DNA of 64,000 bases, taken from the NCBI GenBank assembly GCA_938074565.1, contig CALJEQ010000013.1:48809-112808 (forward strand), given 5' to 3'. Positions 8,297 to 18,298 of this stretch are shown in pieces (the first letter of the stretch is position 1; every line of letters starts with the position of its first letter). Origin of the DNA: an uncultured Alkaliphilus sp. Lineage in GTDB: Bacteria; Bacillota; Clostridia; Peptostreptococcales; Natronincolaceae. Both the position numbers and the translations under genes were made by a program. Under the pieces are notes generated by a model. It ran no database searches. It saw only the letters and a program-made list of their open reading frames with translations, and was not told the origin of the DNA.

Positions 8297-9112
8297 ATGG
8301 CTACTAGAAAAATAATACAAATAGATGAAGAAAAGTGCAATGGTTGTGGACTATGTGTGCCGAATTGTGCAGAAGGAGCTATCCAAATTATTGACGGAAA
8401 AGCAAAACTAGTTCATGATAAATACTGTGATGGTTTAGGGGCTTGTTTAGGACATTGTCCAGAAGACGCATTACTAATTATTGAAAGAGAAGCAGTAGAG
8501 TTTGATGAAGAAGCAGTTGAAGTCTTGTTAAATAGTCAAGGAAAGTCTCTAAAACCTCAAAATAGTGTTCAGGGACATCATGCCCACCACGGACATCAAG
8601 GACATGGACATCATGAACATCACGGTCATCATGCCCACGGTGGAGGAGGTTGTTGTCCAGGAAGTAAAATGATGGATTTTAAAACAGAAAAATTAGAAGC
8701 AGAAACTGAAACGGTAAACAGTGGTGATATTGAAATTAAAATAAAACCCCAATTAAAACAATGGCCAGTTCAATTAAAATTAGTGCCAGTGAATGCACCT
8801 TATTTCGAAAATGCAGATTTGTTGGTTACAGCTGATTGTGTACCTTTTGCTTACCCCAATTATCATCTTGACTTATTAAAGAATAAAGCAGTTGTAATTG
8901 GATGTCCTAAGTTAGACGATTTAGAATTTTATATAGACAAACTTACCAATATCATAGCAAATAACCGATTAAAATCTATTACAGTAGCCTATATGGAAGT
9001 ACCTTGTTGTCAAGGTATAGTAATGGCTGTAGATCAAGCTGTTAAAAAAGCAAATGTATCTATTGAGGTTAATAAAGTTAAAATTGGAGTACAAGGACAA
9101 AAACTAAGCTAG
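8297..9112 (+). CDS. 2[4Fe-4S] ferredoxin-domain protein with His-rich metal-binding linker
   Basis: N-terminal bacterial ferredoxin domain (residues ~1-75) with two cluster motifs, CNGCGLCVPNC and CDGLGACLGHC. It is followed by a histidine-rich segment (~95-125, dominated by H-G-H and HH) ending in GGGGCCPG. A globular C-terminal domain (~145-271) carries further Cys (VTADCVPFA, VIGCPKLDD, MEVPCCQG). Ferredoxin-headed proteins of this layout are found in anaerobes, but no reaction is assigned. The His/Cys content suggests binding of Ni, Zn or Fe. Start: GTG 8288 lies inside the SD AAAGGAG, so ATG 8297 is used. Confidence 0.75.
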   Translation: MATRKIIQIDEEKCNGCGLCVPNCAEGAIQIIDGKAKLVHDKYCDGLGACLGHCPEDALLIIEREAVEFDEEAVEVLLNSQGKSLKPQNSVQGHHAHHGHQGHGHHEHHGHHAHGGGGCCPGSKMMDFKTEKLEAETETVNSGDIEIKIKPQLKQWPVQLKLVPVNAPYFENADLLVTADCVPFAYPNYHLDLLKNKAVVIGCPKLDDLEFYIDKLTNIIANNRLKSITVAYMEVPCCQGIVMAVDQAVKKANVSIEVNKVKIGVQGQKLS

Positions 9113-9120
9113 TAACAAGC

Positions 9121-9151
9121 AAAACCTACAGTTTTAAACTGTAGGTTTTTA
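9121..9151 (+). terminator. Intrinsic terminator
   Basis: AAAACCTACAGTTT / AAACTGTAGGTTTTT hairpin with T-run. Confidence 0.85.
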
Positions 9152-9176
9152 CTATATTAAAAACTTTATAATTAAT

Positions 9177-9228
9177 AAAAGTCAGCCTTCAAAAGTATAG
9201 TTTATACCTTATGATGGTTGACTTTTAT
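9177..9228. terminator. Bidirectional hairpin between convergent genes
   Basis: AAAAGTCAGCC (9177-9187) pairs with GGTTGACTTTT (9216-9226). The arms resemble the hairpin at 18217-18266. Confidence 0.7.
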
Positions 9229-9263
9229 TGTATCAAACTTTTAAATTTTCATTAATATTTACG

Positions 9264-9845
9264 TTACTTTTTGTAATGACTAAGATTAGTGGAACGATTA
9301 AGCTTTACTACAATACCTTTTTCTAAAAGTGTGTCCAGTTTTTCTCTTTCATAGTTACATTCAGTAAATGCAATACGACATTGGATTTTATATCTACAAG
9401 TATTACATGCTAGTTTTTTAATTTTAGGTAGATGTCTTTTGGAAAGATTAATTAATTGAATGTCTTCTCTTTTATTTTGAATTGTGTCACGTATATAAGG
9501 AGCTACGGTCTTCATATAGTGTAATTTAACTAATTCAAGGGCTTTTTTTCGATGTCTTGGTCGAATCAATTGTACATAAAACTGATTTTGTTTTATTACT
9601 CCAAGAATAGTAGGTGTCTGAATACTAATGGTTAATTCATCATAAGGGATGTCTAAGTAATCCATCTTAGGGATAATTTCACCAGTTAGTTTGATATGAA
9701 ATAAGTCATCTAAATTATAACTTTCATCTGATATAATTTGGAAGTATTGATTAAATTTTCTGTTTCTAAAATATGATAGAATTTGGTAGAATAGAGTAGA
9801 TAAAAAAATACTTAATATGACAAATAAAATAAATTTTAATAGCAT
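9264..9845 (-). CDS. Membrane-anchored hypothetical protein with C-terminal Cys cluster
   Basis: 193 residues with a single N-terminal transmembrane helix (~3-24), then a basic soluble domain presumably facing the cytosol. Near the C-terminus four cysteines (ACNTCRYKIQCRIAFTEC) could hold zinc or an Fe-S cluster. I do not recognise a family. It is convergent with the ferredoxin-like gene and divergent from pgi. Confidence 0.65.
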   Translation of the reverse strand: MLLKFILFVILSIFLSTLFYQILSYFRNRKFNQYFQIISDESYNLDDLFHIKLTGEIIPKMDYLDIPYDELTISIQTPTILGVIKQNQFYVQLIRPRHRKKALELVKLHYMKTVAPYIRDTIQNKREDIQLINLSKRHLPKIKKLACNTCRYKIQCRIAFTECNYEREKLDTLLEKGIVVKLNRSTNLSHYKK

Positions 9846-10297
9846 AGACTCAACCTCCTAACCTTATTGTATCATAAACTATATAGGTAGTTTTACTGGA
9901 GAAATTTAGTTGGGTAAAATTGTAATTAATTTTTGATTTTAGCTTAGGAAGACAATATAATATAAAGCTGATAGTGGAGATTAGGGGAATGGGGTAATAC
10001 AGAATTGATGGCTAAAAAATTAATAAATAATTATGTTTTTTATAAATTAGTACTAATGTAATTGTAGATGTGTAGACATTCTTATGATATAATCAGACTT
10101 AATGTATATTAATAAAAGTTTTCTGCGAATTTTATTTTTCATTTTATCTACATAATATATATACATATACATACTACAGAACAAATGGTGTATTAATATA
10201 TAAATAAATTTAGTATGATACCCCAATAATAAAATTATATAAAATTATGTGTAAGAAACAATATTCTTACCAGTTTAAAATATATAGGAGGTATGAA
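9846..10297. other. AT-rich intergenic region upstream of pgi
   Basis: About 450 bp with no ORF and no recognised riboswitch. TATAAT at 10086-10091 could be a -10 element, but no good -35 stands out. The last ~100 nt are extremely AT-rich. Confidence 0.35.
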
Positions 10298-11647
10298 ATG
10301 GAAAAGATTACTTTTGATTATTCTAAGAGTTTGAATTTTTTCGGGCAACATGAGTTGGACTATCTTAAACCAATGGTAGCATCTGCCCATAAAATGCTAC
10401 ATGAAAAAACAGGAGCAGGAAATGACTTTTTAGGCTGGGTAGATTTACCTAAAACCTTTGACCCACAATTGTTAAAAGATATACAAGAAACTGCTAAAAA
10501 GATACAAGATAGTTGCGATGTGTTAATCGTTATAGGTATAGGTGGGTCTTATTTAGGAGCTAGAGCAGCAATAGAAATGCTTAATAATCATTTCTATAAC
10601 CTTTTACCTAAAAGCCAAAGAAAAACACCTGAAATTCACTTTGCTGGTCATAACATTAGCTCAGCTTACTTAAAAGACCTTCTTCAAGTAATAGAAGGTA
10701 AAGACGTTTGTCTTAATGTAATTTCAAAGTCAGGCACAACTACAGAGCCTGCCCTTGCTTTCAGAGTATTAAAAGAGTATATGGAAAATAAATATGGTAA
10801 AGAAGAAGCTAAAAACCGTATTATAGCAACAACCGATGGAGAAAGAGGCGCATTAAAGCAAATGTCAAATGAAGAAGGTTACAAAACCTTTGTAATTCCA
10901 GATGATGTAGGTGGTAGATTTTCTGTACTTACACCAGTGGGCTTATTACCAATTGCTGTTTCAGGAATTAACATAGAAGAAGTGCTTACAGGTGCAAAAG
11001 ATGCTTATGAAGACACTAATTCAGAAGATTTAGCAGAAAATCAATGTTATCAATATGCTGCTGTAAGAAATGTTCTTTATAGAAAAGGTAAAACTGTAGA
11101 AATAATGGTAAATTACGAGCCATCCCTTTATTACTTTGGTGAATGGTGGAAGCAACTTTACGGAGAAAGTGAAGGAAAAGATAATAAAGGTATTTTCCCA
11201 GCGTCTGTAAACTTCTCTACAGATTTACACTCTATGGGACAATATATACAAGAAGGTATTAGAAATATCTTTGAAACTGTTCTTTATGTAAAAGAGACAG
11301 AAGAAAAAATTACAATTAAAGAAGATAGCCAAGACCTAGACGGTCTAAACTATTTAGTAGGTAAAACAGTAGATTATGTTAATGAAAAGGCTTTTGAAGG
11401 AACTTTATTAGCCCATCAAGATGGTGATGTTCCAAACCTTGTTATTAACATACCTAAGAAAAATGCTTACTACTATGGATATTTGGTATATTTCTTTGAA
11501 AAAGCATGTGGACTTAGTGGATATTTATTAGGTGTTAATCCCTTCGACCAACCAGGTGTAGAAGAGTATAAAAGAAACATGTTCGCCCTATTAGGAAAAC
11601 CTGGTTTTGAAAAACAACAACAAGAATTGTTAAAACGTTTAAAGTAG
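10298..11647 (+). CDS. pgi: Glucose-6-phosphate isomerase
   Basis: Interconverts glucose-6-phosphate and fructose-6-phosphate in glycolysis. Family motifs: [34 protein letters not shown] (phosphate-binding), [20 protein letters not shown], and the C-terminal [13 protein letters not shown]. At 449 residues it is the short bacterial form. The frame is open from 10247, but AGGAGGT (10286-10292) selects ATG 10298. It is a single gene with its own terminator. Confidence 0.96.
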   Translation: MEKITFDYSKSLNFFGQHELDYLKPMVASAHKMLHEKTGAGNDFLGWVDLPKTFDPQLLKDIQETAKKIQDSCDVLIVIGIGGSYLGARAAIEMLNNHFYNLLPKSQRKTPEIHFAGHNISSAYLKDLLQVIEGKDVCLNVISKSGTTTEPALAFRVLKEYMENKYGKEEAKNRIIATTDGERGALKQMSNEEGYKTFVIPDDVGGRFSVLTPVGLLPIAVSGINIEEVLTGAKDAYEDTNSEDLAENQCYQYAAVRNVLYRKGKTVEIMVNYEPSLYYFGEWWKQLYGESEGKDNKGIFPASVNFSTDLHSMGQYIQEGIRNIFETVLYVKETEEKITIKEDSQDLDGLNYLVGKTVDYVNEKAFEGTLLAHQDGDVPNLVINIPKKNAYYYGYLVYFFEKACGLSGYLLGVNPFDQPGVEEYKRNMFALLGKPGFEKQQQELLKRLK

Positions 11648-11680
11648 TTAATACAAGTCAATAATAAGGTTAATAATACT

Positions 11681-11718
11681 AAAGATAATGAGCTACTTAT
11701 AGGTGGCTCATTATCTTT
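11681..11718 (+). terminator. Intrinsic terminator after pgi
   Basis: AAAGATAATGAGC (11681-11693) pairs with GCTCATTATCTTT (11706-11718). Confidence 0.85.
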
Positions 11719-11769
11719 ATATATGTTAATATAAGTATATTAAATATCATTAAAGGAATGGTGGTAATC

Positions 11770-12642
11770 ATGGAAAATTCAACTGTTCAACCAATTGGTG
11801 TATTTGATTCTGGTGTCGGTGGAATTAGCGTGTTGGCTGATTTAATTCAGCTTCTACCCAATGAAAAATATATCTATTTTGGTGATTCTAAAAATGCCCC
11901 TTATGGAATAAAAAGCACAGAAGAAGTAAAAGAAAGATCAATTGAAGTAGCAGATTTTCTAGTGAAGAAAGGTAGCAAGCTTTTAGTTGTGGCTTGTAAT
12001 ACTGCCACTAGTGTAGCGGTAAATGAATTAAGAGAACGTTTTAATATTCCAGTTATCGGTATGGAACCAGCCCTTAAACCTGCTGTTGAGCTAACTAAAG
12101 AAGGCAGTATTGTGGTGATGGCAACACCTGTAACACTGAAGGAAAAGAAGTTCCATCATCTTATAGAGCAATTTCAAGACTATAGGCATGTTATTAAGCT
12201 ACCTTGTCCAGGATTAGTAGAAATTATTGAATCTAAGGGGACAACGGCAGTGGAATTGGAAACTTATTTAATAGAGCGTTTTTCATCCATAAACATAGAA
12301 ACGGTTAAATCAATTGTTTTGGGTTGTACCCATTATGTCTTTATTCAAGCTGCAATTAAGTCGGTTGTGGGTGAAGGTATACAGTTTGTAGATGGTAATT
12401 ATGGTACTGCTAAACATGTTGAAAGAATCCTTCAACAGGAAAACTTATTAAACAAGCATAATTATAAAAGAGATGCAACAGAAGTGAAAATTTATAATAC
12501 CAGTTCTTCTGATAAAATTCAGCAGTTAAGTAAAGAATTACTTTTGAAACGATTATCATTATTGGGATTTAAGGGGAATTTAATATTTTGTCCAGAAGCG
12601 GAGTTAGCCTTTAAACAACAATCCCAAATACAAATGATTTAG
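11770..12642 (+). CDS. murI: Glutamate racemase
   Basis: Makes D-glutamate for peptidoglycan. Both catalytic-cysteine motifs are intact: LVVACNTATSVAV (N-domain) and VLGCTHYVFI (C-domain). The N-terminal IGVFDSGVGGISVL is also diagnostic. About 290 residues, normal size. The frame opens at ATG 11758, but that codon touches the SD, so ATG 11770 is the better start. It is followed after about 40 nt by the EamA transporter on the same strand, probably co-transcribed. Confidence 0.94.
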   Translation: MENSTVQPIGVFDSGVGGISVLADLIQLLPNEKYIYFGDSKNAPYGIKSTEEVKERSIEVADFLVKKGSKLLVVACNTATSVAVNELRERFNIPVIGMEPALKPAVELTKEGSIVVMATPVTLKEKKFHHLIEQFQDYRHVIKLPCPGLVEIIESKGTTAVELETYLIERFSSINIETVKSIVLGCTHYVFIQAAIKSVVGEGIQFVDGNYGTAKHVERILQQENLLNKHNYKRDATEVKIYNTSSSDKIQQLSKELLLKRLSLLGFKGNLIFCPEAELAFKQQSQIQMI

Positions 12643-12683
12643 TGATAGTTAATGCTGATTAAGTAGAGGGAGATGAATACTAA

Positions 12684-13613
12684 GTGAAAGAAGAACTAAA
12701 GCATTATAGAACCGTAGCATTGATGATCCTTTCCACTATCTTTTGGGCAGGGGCATTTATTGGTGGCAAATTGGCTGTTGTAGAATTTCCTCCCTTTGGG
12801 TTGACGTTTTTGAGATTCTTTTTTGCATCCATTATGATTTTTTCAGTAATGGTTAAATATGAAAAGAAAAACTGGCGCCTTAAAAAAGAAGATTATCCAA
12901 TTATGATTTTTCTAGGTCTGGTGGGAATGGTGGGGTATCATATTTTGTTTTTCATTTCACTAAAATATACTACAGCTATTAATGCCTCCATGATTGCCGC
13001 AACTAATCCTCTTTTAACAACAATACTTGCTGTCTTCTTTCTAAAAGAAAAACTTGGTGCTAGAAAAATAAGTGGTATTATTATTGCACTTATAGGGGTT
13101 ATCATAACCATATCTAGAGGCGACCTATCTATATTAATGAATTTTACTTTTAATAAGGGTGATCTATTAATGGTTGTAGCAGTTAGTTGTTGGGCAATTT
13201 ATTCTATTGTCAGCCGTAAAGTTATGGTGAAATATTCACCATTGATATTAACCACCTATAGTTTTGTCCTTTGTACCCTATTTACTTTACCTTTCGCCAT
13301 TTTGGAAAACCCTAACAGTTATCTAAAAAATACTACTTTATCAGGTTGGGGAGGAATATTATATATGGCTATTTTTCCTTCTACAATAGGTTACTTGGTT
13401 CAACAAACTGCTATAAAAGAGCTAGGGCCTAGTAAAACAGCAATATTCATTAATTTAGTTCCTGTATTTTCCATGATATTATCAGTAGTAATATTAAAGG
13501 AAAGTATTACCATGATAACAATACTAAGTGTTATATTTATTGTTATAGGTGTGTATCTAACAACAAAAAACAAAGCAAATACAAAACAAACTGTAAAAGT
13601 AAAATCGGTGTAA
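12684..13613 (+). CDS. EamA/DMT-superfamily transporter
   Basis: Ten predicted membrane helices in two EamA repeats (about residues 10-143 and 155-295). The hallmarks are TTAINASMIAATNPLLTTILAVFFLKEKLG in repeat 1 and GPSKTAIFINLVPVFSMILSVVILKE in repeat 2. Members export amino acids or other metabolites; the substrate cannot be told. It uses a GTG start after AGAGGGAG. No dedicated terminator is evident before the kinase gene about 60 nt on. Confidence 0.88.
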   Translation: MKEELKHYRTVALMILSTIFWAGAFIGGKLAVVEFPPFGLTFLRFFFASIMIFSVMVKYEKKNWRLKKEDYPIMIFLGLVGMVGYHILFFISLKYTTAINASMIAATNPLLTTILAVFFLKEKLGARKISGIIIALIGVIITISRGDLSILMNFTFNKGDLLMVVAVSCWAIYSIVSRKVMVKYSPLILTTYSFVLCTLFTLPFAILENPNSYLKNTTLSGWGGILYMAIFPSTIGYLVQQTAIKELGPSKTAIFINLVPVFSMILSVVILKESITMITILSVIFIVIGVYLTTKNKANTKQTVKVKSV

Positions 13614-13679
13614 ACCGATTTTTATTTTAATTATTAGAGAAAACTATGGACAAAGCTTAATAGAAAGTAGGTGAAAATA

Positions 13680-15368
13680 ATGATTATTGTTGAAATGATG
13701 TTAGCTTTAATAAATAAATTAGGTATTATTATAATTTTAGCAGTGATTATTTCTAAAATAGGTATTTTTAGAAAGTTAATTACTAAAAAAGATGTAGCTT
13801 TAATAGATCAAGTTTTATTAGCTATCGTTTTTGGTTTAATAGGAATTATGGGAACCTACTCTAGTGTACCTATTTATGGAGCATTGGCAAATACGAGGAT
13901 TGTGGGTGTAATGGTGGGAGCACTACTAGGAGGTCCTGTTGTTGGTGTATTGGCAGGCGTAATTGCAGGTGGACATCGATACCTAATTGATATTGGTGGT
14001 TTTACTGCTGTGGCGTGTGCTATATCAACAATAGTAGAGGGTTTAATTGGAGGTTTTGGATATTACTATATTAAAAATAAAAAAGGAAAATGGCAATATG
14101 CATTTTTTATAGGTGTATTTGCAGAAATAATTCAAATGAGTATTATTTTATTAATTGCCAGACCCCTTTATGATGCATGGAATCTTGTAAAAATTATTTT
14201 GTTTCCAATGGTTTTTGTAAACTCTTTAGGGATTGCTATATTTATTGGTATTATAGAGAATATTTATACAGAATATGAGAGGATAGCTGCTGGACAAGCC
14301 GAGAAAGCATTGAAAATTGCTAATTTAACATTACCCTATTTTAGAAAGGGCATTAACTATGAGGTTGCAAAAAAAGTTGTCGAAATAATATATGTATCTG
14401 TAGATGTGGCAGCTGTGGCGATTACAGATACTAATGTAATTTTAGCCCATAAAGGAATTGGTGAAGATCATCATATTTCCGGGGAAATTGTCCAAACACA
14501 AGTGACTAGAAAAGTCATTAAAACAGGTCAATATAGTATTATTGACAAAAAAAAGGATATACAGTGTAATCATAATGATTGTAGATTGAAGTCAGCCATA
14601 GTAGTACCCCTTAAAGAAGGAGATAAAGTGGTGGGAACCTTAAAAATATATAAAAAAGAAGAAAATAGCATTACTACGGTTGACCTGGAGCTGGGTCTTG
14701 GGTTAGCTCAACTATTTTCAACACAAATAGAGTTAAGTCGAGTAGATTATCAAAAAAAGCTTTTAATTGAATCGGAGTTAAAAACATTACAGGCTCAAAT
14801 TAATCCACATTTTTTATTCAATGCCATAAATACTATTGTCTCTTTTATGCAGTTTGATCCAAATAAGGCTAAAAACCTGTTAATATCATTGGCAGATTTG
14901 TTTAGAAAAAGTCTAAAAAACAATCAAGACTTGGTTGATTTAGAAACGGAATTACAGCATATTGAATCTTATTTAGAGATAGAAAAAGCAAGGTTTGGGG
15001 ATAAGCTACAAGTAAGTTACGAATTAAATAATTCTATTAGTTGTAAACTACCACCTCTAATTCTACAACCGATTGTAGAAAATGCTGTTATTCATGGTAT
15101 TTTACCAAAAAAAAATGGTGGTACAATTACTATTAGGTCCAGTAAGGATTCCGAAGACCTACTATTAGAGGTTATTGATGATGGGGTAGGGATGAATGAA
15201 CAAATAGTGGCAGATATATTAAACACTAGGGAAGGTAATAAATCTATAGGGTTAACTAATGTTAATAAAAGGTTAATAAATCTATATGGAAGAGACTATC
15301 AGTTAAATGTAATGAGTGAAGTCAATAATGGAACAAGAGTTTTTATTAGAATACCAAATGGGACTTAA
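13680..15368 (+). CDS. LytS/BtsS-type sensor histidine kinase
   Basis: Membrane sensor kinase. Residues ~1-200 form the 5TMR-LYT membrane domain (VGVMVGALLGGPVVGVLAGVIAGGHRYLI...). Residues ~225-340 form a GAF-like domain. The kinase core has the H-box INPHFLFNAINTIVSF and the ATP-binding motifs QPIVENAVIHGI and DDGVGMN. ATG 13680 is preferred over GTG 13671 because the SD AGTAGGTGA covers the latter. It overlaps operon-style with the response regulator (9 nt gap). The neighbouring cstA suggests a BtsS-like role sensing pyruvate or another nutrient; that is inference. Confidence 0.9.
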   Translation: MIIVEMMLALINKLGIIIILAVIISKIGIFRKLITKKDVALIDQVLLAIVFGLIGIMGTYSSVPIYGALANTRIVGVMVGALLGGPVVGVLAGVIAGGHRYLIDIGGFTAVACAISTIVEGLIGGFGYYYIKNKKGKWQYAFFIGVFAEIIQMSIILLIARPLYDAWNLVKIILFPMVFVNSLGIAIFIGIIENIYTEYERIAAGQAEKALKIANLTLPYFRKGINYEVAKKVVEIIYVSVDVAAVAITDTNVILAHKGIGEDHHISGEIVQTQVTRKVIKTGQYSIIDKKKDIQCNHNDCRLKSAIVVPLKEGDKVVGTLKIYKKEENSITTVDLELGLGLAQLFSTQIELSRVDYQKKLLIESELKTLQAQINPHFLFNAINTIVSFMQFDPNKAKNLLISLADLFRKSLKNNQDLVDLETELQHIESYLEIEKARFGDKLQVSYELNNSISCKLPPLILQPIVENAVIHGILPKKNGGTITIRSSKDSEDLLLEVIDDGVGMNEQIVADILNTREGNKSIGLTNVNKRLINLYGRDYQLNVMSEVNNGTRVFIRIPNGT

Positions 15369-15377
15369 GGAGGTATA

Positions 15378-16154
15378 ATGATGCTTTATAGTGTTATTAT
15401 CATTGATGATGAAATGCCAGCTAGACTAAGTCTAAAGAATTTATTATCTAAGTTTACTGATTTTACATTGAGTGGAGAAGCATCAAATGGTGAAGATGCT
15501 ATTGAACTATGTAAAGATAAACAACCAGATGTTGTATTCTTAGATATTCAATTACAAGATATGACGGGATTTGATATCGCTAATGCATTAATAAAGCAAA
15601 AAAAAGTCCCGAAAATTATATTTGTTACTGCATTTAATGAATATGCAATAAAAGCTTTTGAATACTCAGCCGTAGATTATTTATTAAAACCGGTTGACGA
15701 AAAAAGATTTGATAAAACAATGATAAAACTAATGGAAGAATTGAAAAATAATCCCCAGTCGGCATTAGAGTCGGTTCATCAATTATTAAAGAAGCACCTA
15801 CAATTGGAGCATAATAAACAGAAAATTACTTTAGAAAAAGATGGAAAACTATATGTAGTCACCTTAAAGGATATTATTTTTATAGAAACAGAAGAGCGAA
15901 ATACTAAAGTAATTAGTAAAAGAGGTATTTTTATAACAAATACATCTATGTTAGAGTGGGAGGAAAGACTTCAACCCTATGGATTCTATAGACCCCATAG
16001 AAGTTTTTTAATTAACTTAGATGAAATTGATGAAATTGTCCTTTGGTTTAATAACAGTTTACAAGTTAAAATGAGGGGATATGGAGGGAATAATATTCCT
16101 ATAAGTAGAAATAAATTAAAGGAGTTTAAGGAACTAGTGGGACTAGACTCTTAA
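15378..16154 (+). CDS. LytTR-family response regulator (LytT/BtsR-like)
   Basis: Receiver domain (~1-120) with acidic pocket (IIDDE), phosphoacceptor Asp in VVFLDIQLQDMTGFD and switch Lys in LLKPVDE. A LytTR DNA-binding domain follows (~150-255), with FIETEERNTKVISKRG and GFYRPHRSFLINLDEIDEI. SD AGGAGGT directly precedes two ATGs. It forms a two-component pair with the upstream kinase. The next gene, cstA, is the likely target, as BtsR activates a CstA-family pyruvate transporter gene in E. coli. Confidence 0.92.
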   Translation: MMLYSVIIIDDEMPARLSLKNLLSKFTDFTLSGEASNGEDAIELCKDKQPDVVFLDIQLQDMTGFDIANALIKQKKVPKIIFVTAFNEYAIKAFEYSAVDYLLKPVDEKRFDKTMIKLMEELKNNPQSALESVHQLLKKHLQLEHNKQKITLEKDGKLYVVTLKDIIFIETEERNTKVISKRGIFITNTSMLEWEERLQPYGFYRPHRSFLINLDEIDEIVLWFNNSLQVKMRGYGGNNIPISRNKLKEFKELVGLDS

Positions 16155-16290
16155 ATCGTCAATTGTCTTACAGATTAAACAAGATTTTAAACACTTTATA
16201 CATTGATAGATACATTTTATCATTTATTCTAATATTTCAGTAAATTCTCCTATATAATTAGTTTAAAATATAACAAAGGGAGGATTTACT

Positions 16291-17715
16291 ATGAGTTTAT
16301 TTTTAATCTCTATTGTTGTTTTAGTTGCTGGTTATTTTGTTTATGGTAAGTTGATAGAAAACGTTTTCGGGATACAAGAACAACGTCAAACACCTGCACA
16401 TGCTTTGCAGGATGGGGTTGACTATGTACCGATGCCGTGGTATAAAATTTTCCTAATACAGTTCTTAAATATTGCTGGTTTAGGGCCTATCTATGGAGCT
16501 ATAGCAGGTGCATTATGGGGACCAAAGGCTTTCATTTGGATCGTATTTGGAAGTATTTTTGCTGGAGGGGTACATGATTATTTTTCTGGAATGTTATCTG
16601 TTAGAAATGATGGTGCCAGTGTTTCTGAAATCGTTGGTAAATATTTAGGTTCTACTGCAAAACAGTTTATGCGAGTGTTCTCAGTGGTATTATTGATTCT
16701 AGTAGGTACAGTGTTCATGACAGGTCCTGCTAAATTACTAGGTAATTTAAAGTTTTTAGGCATACAATCATATCAAATTTGGTTAGCAATTATTATTGTA
16801 TACTACTTTTTAGCCACCATTTTACCAGTAGATAAAATTATTGGAAAGATTTATCCCCTATTTGGAGCTGCATTATTAGTGATGGCTGTTGGAATTGGCA
16901 GTATGCTAGTTATTAAAGGTTATCAATTACCAGCTTTAACAATGGATAATATTCATCCAAAGGGATTACCTATATGGCCACTTCTATTTATTACAATAGC
17001 ATGTGGAGCCATAAGTGGTTTCCATGCAACACAGTCACCTCTAATGGCTAGATGTGTAGAAAATGAAAAATATGGTAGAAGAATTTTCTATGGGTCAATG
17101 ATAGCAGAAGGTATTATTGCTTTAATATGGGCTGCTGCCGCTATGAGTTTTTATCAAGGAACAGAAGGATTAGCAGCTGCTAATGCTGCTGGTGGACCAG
17201 GAGCTGTTGTATATGAAATCTCAAGAGCACTATTAGGAGGTTTTGGTGGACTATTAGCAATGCTTGGAGTTATAGCTTGCCCAATAACATCTGGAGATAC
17301 TGCTTTTAGAAGTGCTAGGTTAGTCGTAGCAGACTTCTTAAAAACTAATCAAAGTAAAATTGGTAAACGTTTAATTTTGGCAATTCCTTTATTTGCAGTT
17401 GGATTTGCCCTAAGTTTAATAGATTTTAATATAGTTTGGAGATATTTTGCATGGTCAAATCAGACTTTAGCCACTTTAATGTTATGGGCATCAGCAATGT
17501 ATCTTGCACAAAATATGAAATTCCATTGGATTGCTTCTATTCCAGCTACTTTTATGACAGCTGTAGTGACAACATATATTTTACAGGCACCAGAAGGATT
17601 TAAATTATCAACATCTATTTCTTATCCAGTAGGAATAGTAACAGCAGTTGTGATATTTGCACTATTTTTATTTAAAATTAAAAAAATAGATCATTCAACA
17701 TCAGTTAAGGCATAA
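16291..17715 (+). CDS. cstA: CstA-family carbon starvation / peptide-pyruvate transporter
   Basis: 474-residue membrane protein with ~13 hydrophobic segments and the conserved CstA features GLGPIYGAIAGALWGPKAFIWIVFG, HDYFSGMLSVRNDGAS, and GFHATQSPLMARC. Shorter than the ~700-residue proteobacterial CstA/BtsT; this size is common in clostridia. Family members import peptides or pyruvate. Its position directly after a LytS/LytT pair supports nutrient-responsive control. The start has a strong SD (AAAGGGAGG). Confidence 0.9.
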   Translation: MSLFLISIVVLVAGYFVYGKLIENVFGIQEQRQTPAHALQDGVDYVPMPWYKIFLIQFLNIAGLGPIYGAIAGALWGPKAFIWIVFGSIFAGGVHDYFSGMLSVRNDGASVSEIVGKYLGSTAKQFMRVFSVVLLILVGTVFMTGPAKLLGNLKFLGIQSYQIWLAIIIVYYFLATILPVDKIIGKIYPLFGAALLVMAVGIGSMLVIKGYQLPALTMDNIHPKGLPIWPLLFITIACGAISGFHATQSPLMARCVENEKYGRRIFYGSMIAEGIIALIWAAAAMSFYQGTEGLAAANAAGGPGAVVYEISRALLGGFGGLLAMLGVIACPITSGDTAFRSARLVVADFLKTNQSKIGKRLILAIPLFAVGFALSLIDFNIVWRYFAWSNQTLATLMLWASAMYLAQNMKFHWIASIPATFMTAVVTTYILQAPEGFKLSTSISYPVGIVTAVVIFALFLFKIKKIDHSTSVKA

Positions 17716-17716
17716 C

Positions 17717-17750
17717 AGTAAAAAAACCTCCATACTGGAGGTTTTTTACT
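17717..17750 (+). terminator. Intrinsic terminator after cstA
   Basis: AGTAAAAAAACCTCCA pairs with TGGAGGTTTTTTACT. Confidence 0.9.
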
Positions 17751-17778
17751 GTAGATAAATCTAACAAAATGCTATATT

Positions 17779-17807
17779 AAAACCTTCATATTTCTATGAA
17801 GGTTTTA
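17779..17807 (+). terminator. Second terminator-like hairpin
   Basis: AAAACCTTCATA (17779-17790) pairs with TATGAAGGTTTT, with short T content after it. Confidence 0.6.
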
Positions 17808-17894
17808 TGTTGTTATAAGTAATTTTTTACTAGGATAAAGAGGCTACAGAATATCCATACTATTATAGAAATAAATTAATAGGGAGGTTTTCTA

Positions 17895-18134
17895 ATGAGA
17901 ATCCATGCAGAAGTTGCTCTATATCCATTAAAAACGAATAATGCCAGTGGAGTTATTTCAAATTCCATAAATACTTTACAAAATCAAAATGTTACCTACA
18001 ACGTTGGGTCAATGGATACCCACATTCAAGGGAATGATGAAGAAGTTTGGAATAGTTTAAAACAGTTATTTAATGAAGCAAAAAATTCAGGAGAAGTTAG
18101 TATGGTGGTTACCATCACCAATGCAGCAGACTAA
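17895..18134 (+). CDS. MTH1187/YkoF-type thiamine-binding family protein
   Basis: 79 residues matching the small alpha/beta ferredoxin-like thiamine-binding (DUF77) family: an N-terminal beta strand MRIHAEVALYPLKT, the central TYNVGSMDTHIQGNDEEVW, and the C-terminal VSMVVTITNAA. Family members often sit with thiamine-precursor ABC transporters. Here it is alone, although an NMT1-like solute-binding gene lies ~10 kb away (split by the mobile element). SD GGGAGGT precedes the ATG. Confidence 0.8.
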   Translation: MRIHAEVALYPLKTNNASGVISNSINTLQNQNVTYNVGSMDTHIQGNDEEVWNSLKQLFNEAKNSGEVSMVVTITNAAD

Positions 18135-18216
18135 TAAACATAAGTTTAATGAGATGTTATCAACATCATAATAGACTGATGTATAGCTCTATTTTTTATA
18201 AGTTTATTTAGAACAT

Positions 18217-18266
18217 AAAGTCAGCCCTTTTAACAATAGTATATATTGTTGTAGGGCTGACTTTTA
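18217..18266. terminator. Bidirectional terminator between convergent genes
   Basis: AAAGTCAGCCC (18217-18227) pairs with GGGCTGACTTT (18254-18264); inner arms AACAATA/TATTGTT extend it. Confidence 0.8.
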
Positions 18267-18298
18267 TAATTTTTAATATAAAGGTTTTTTTAGTAAAT

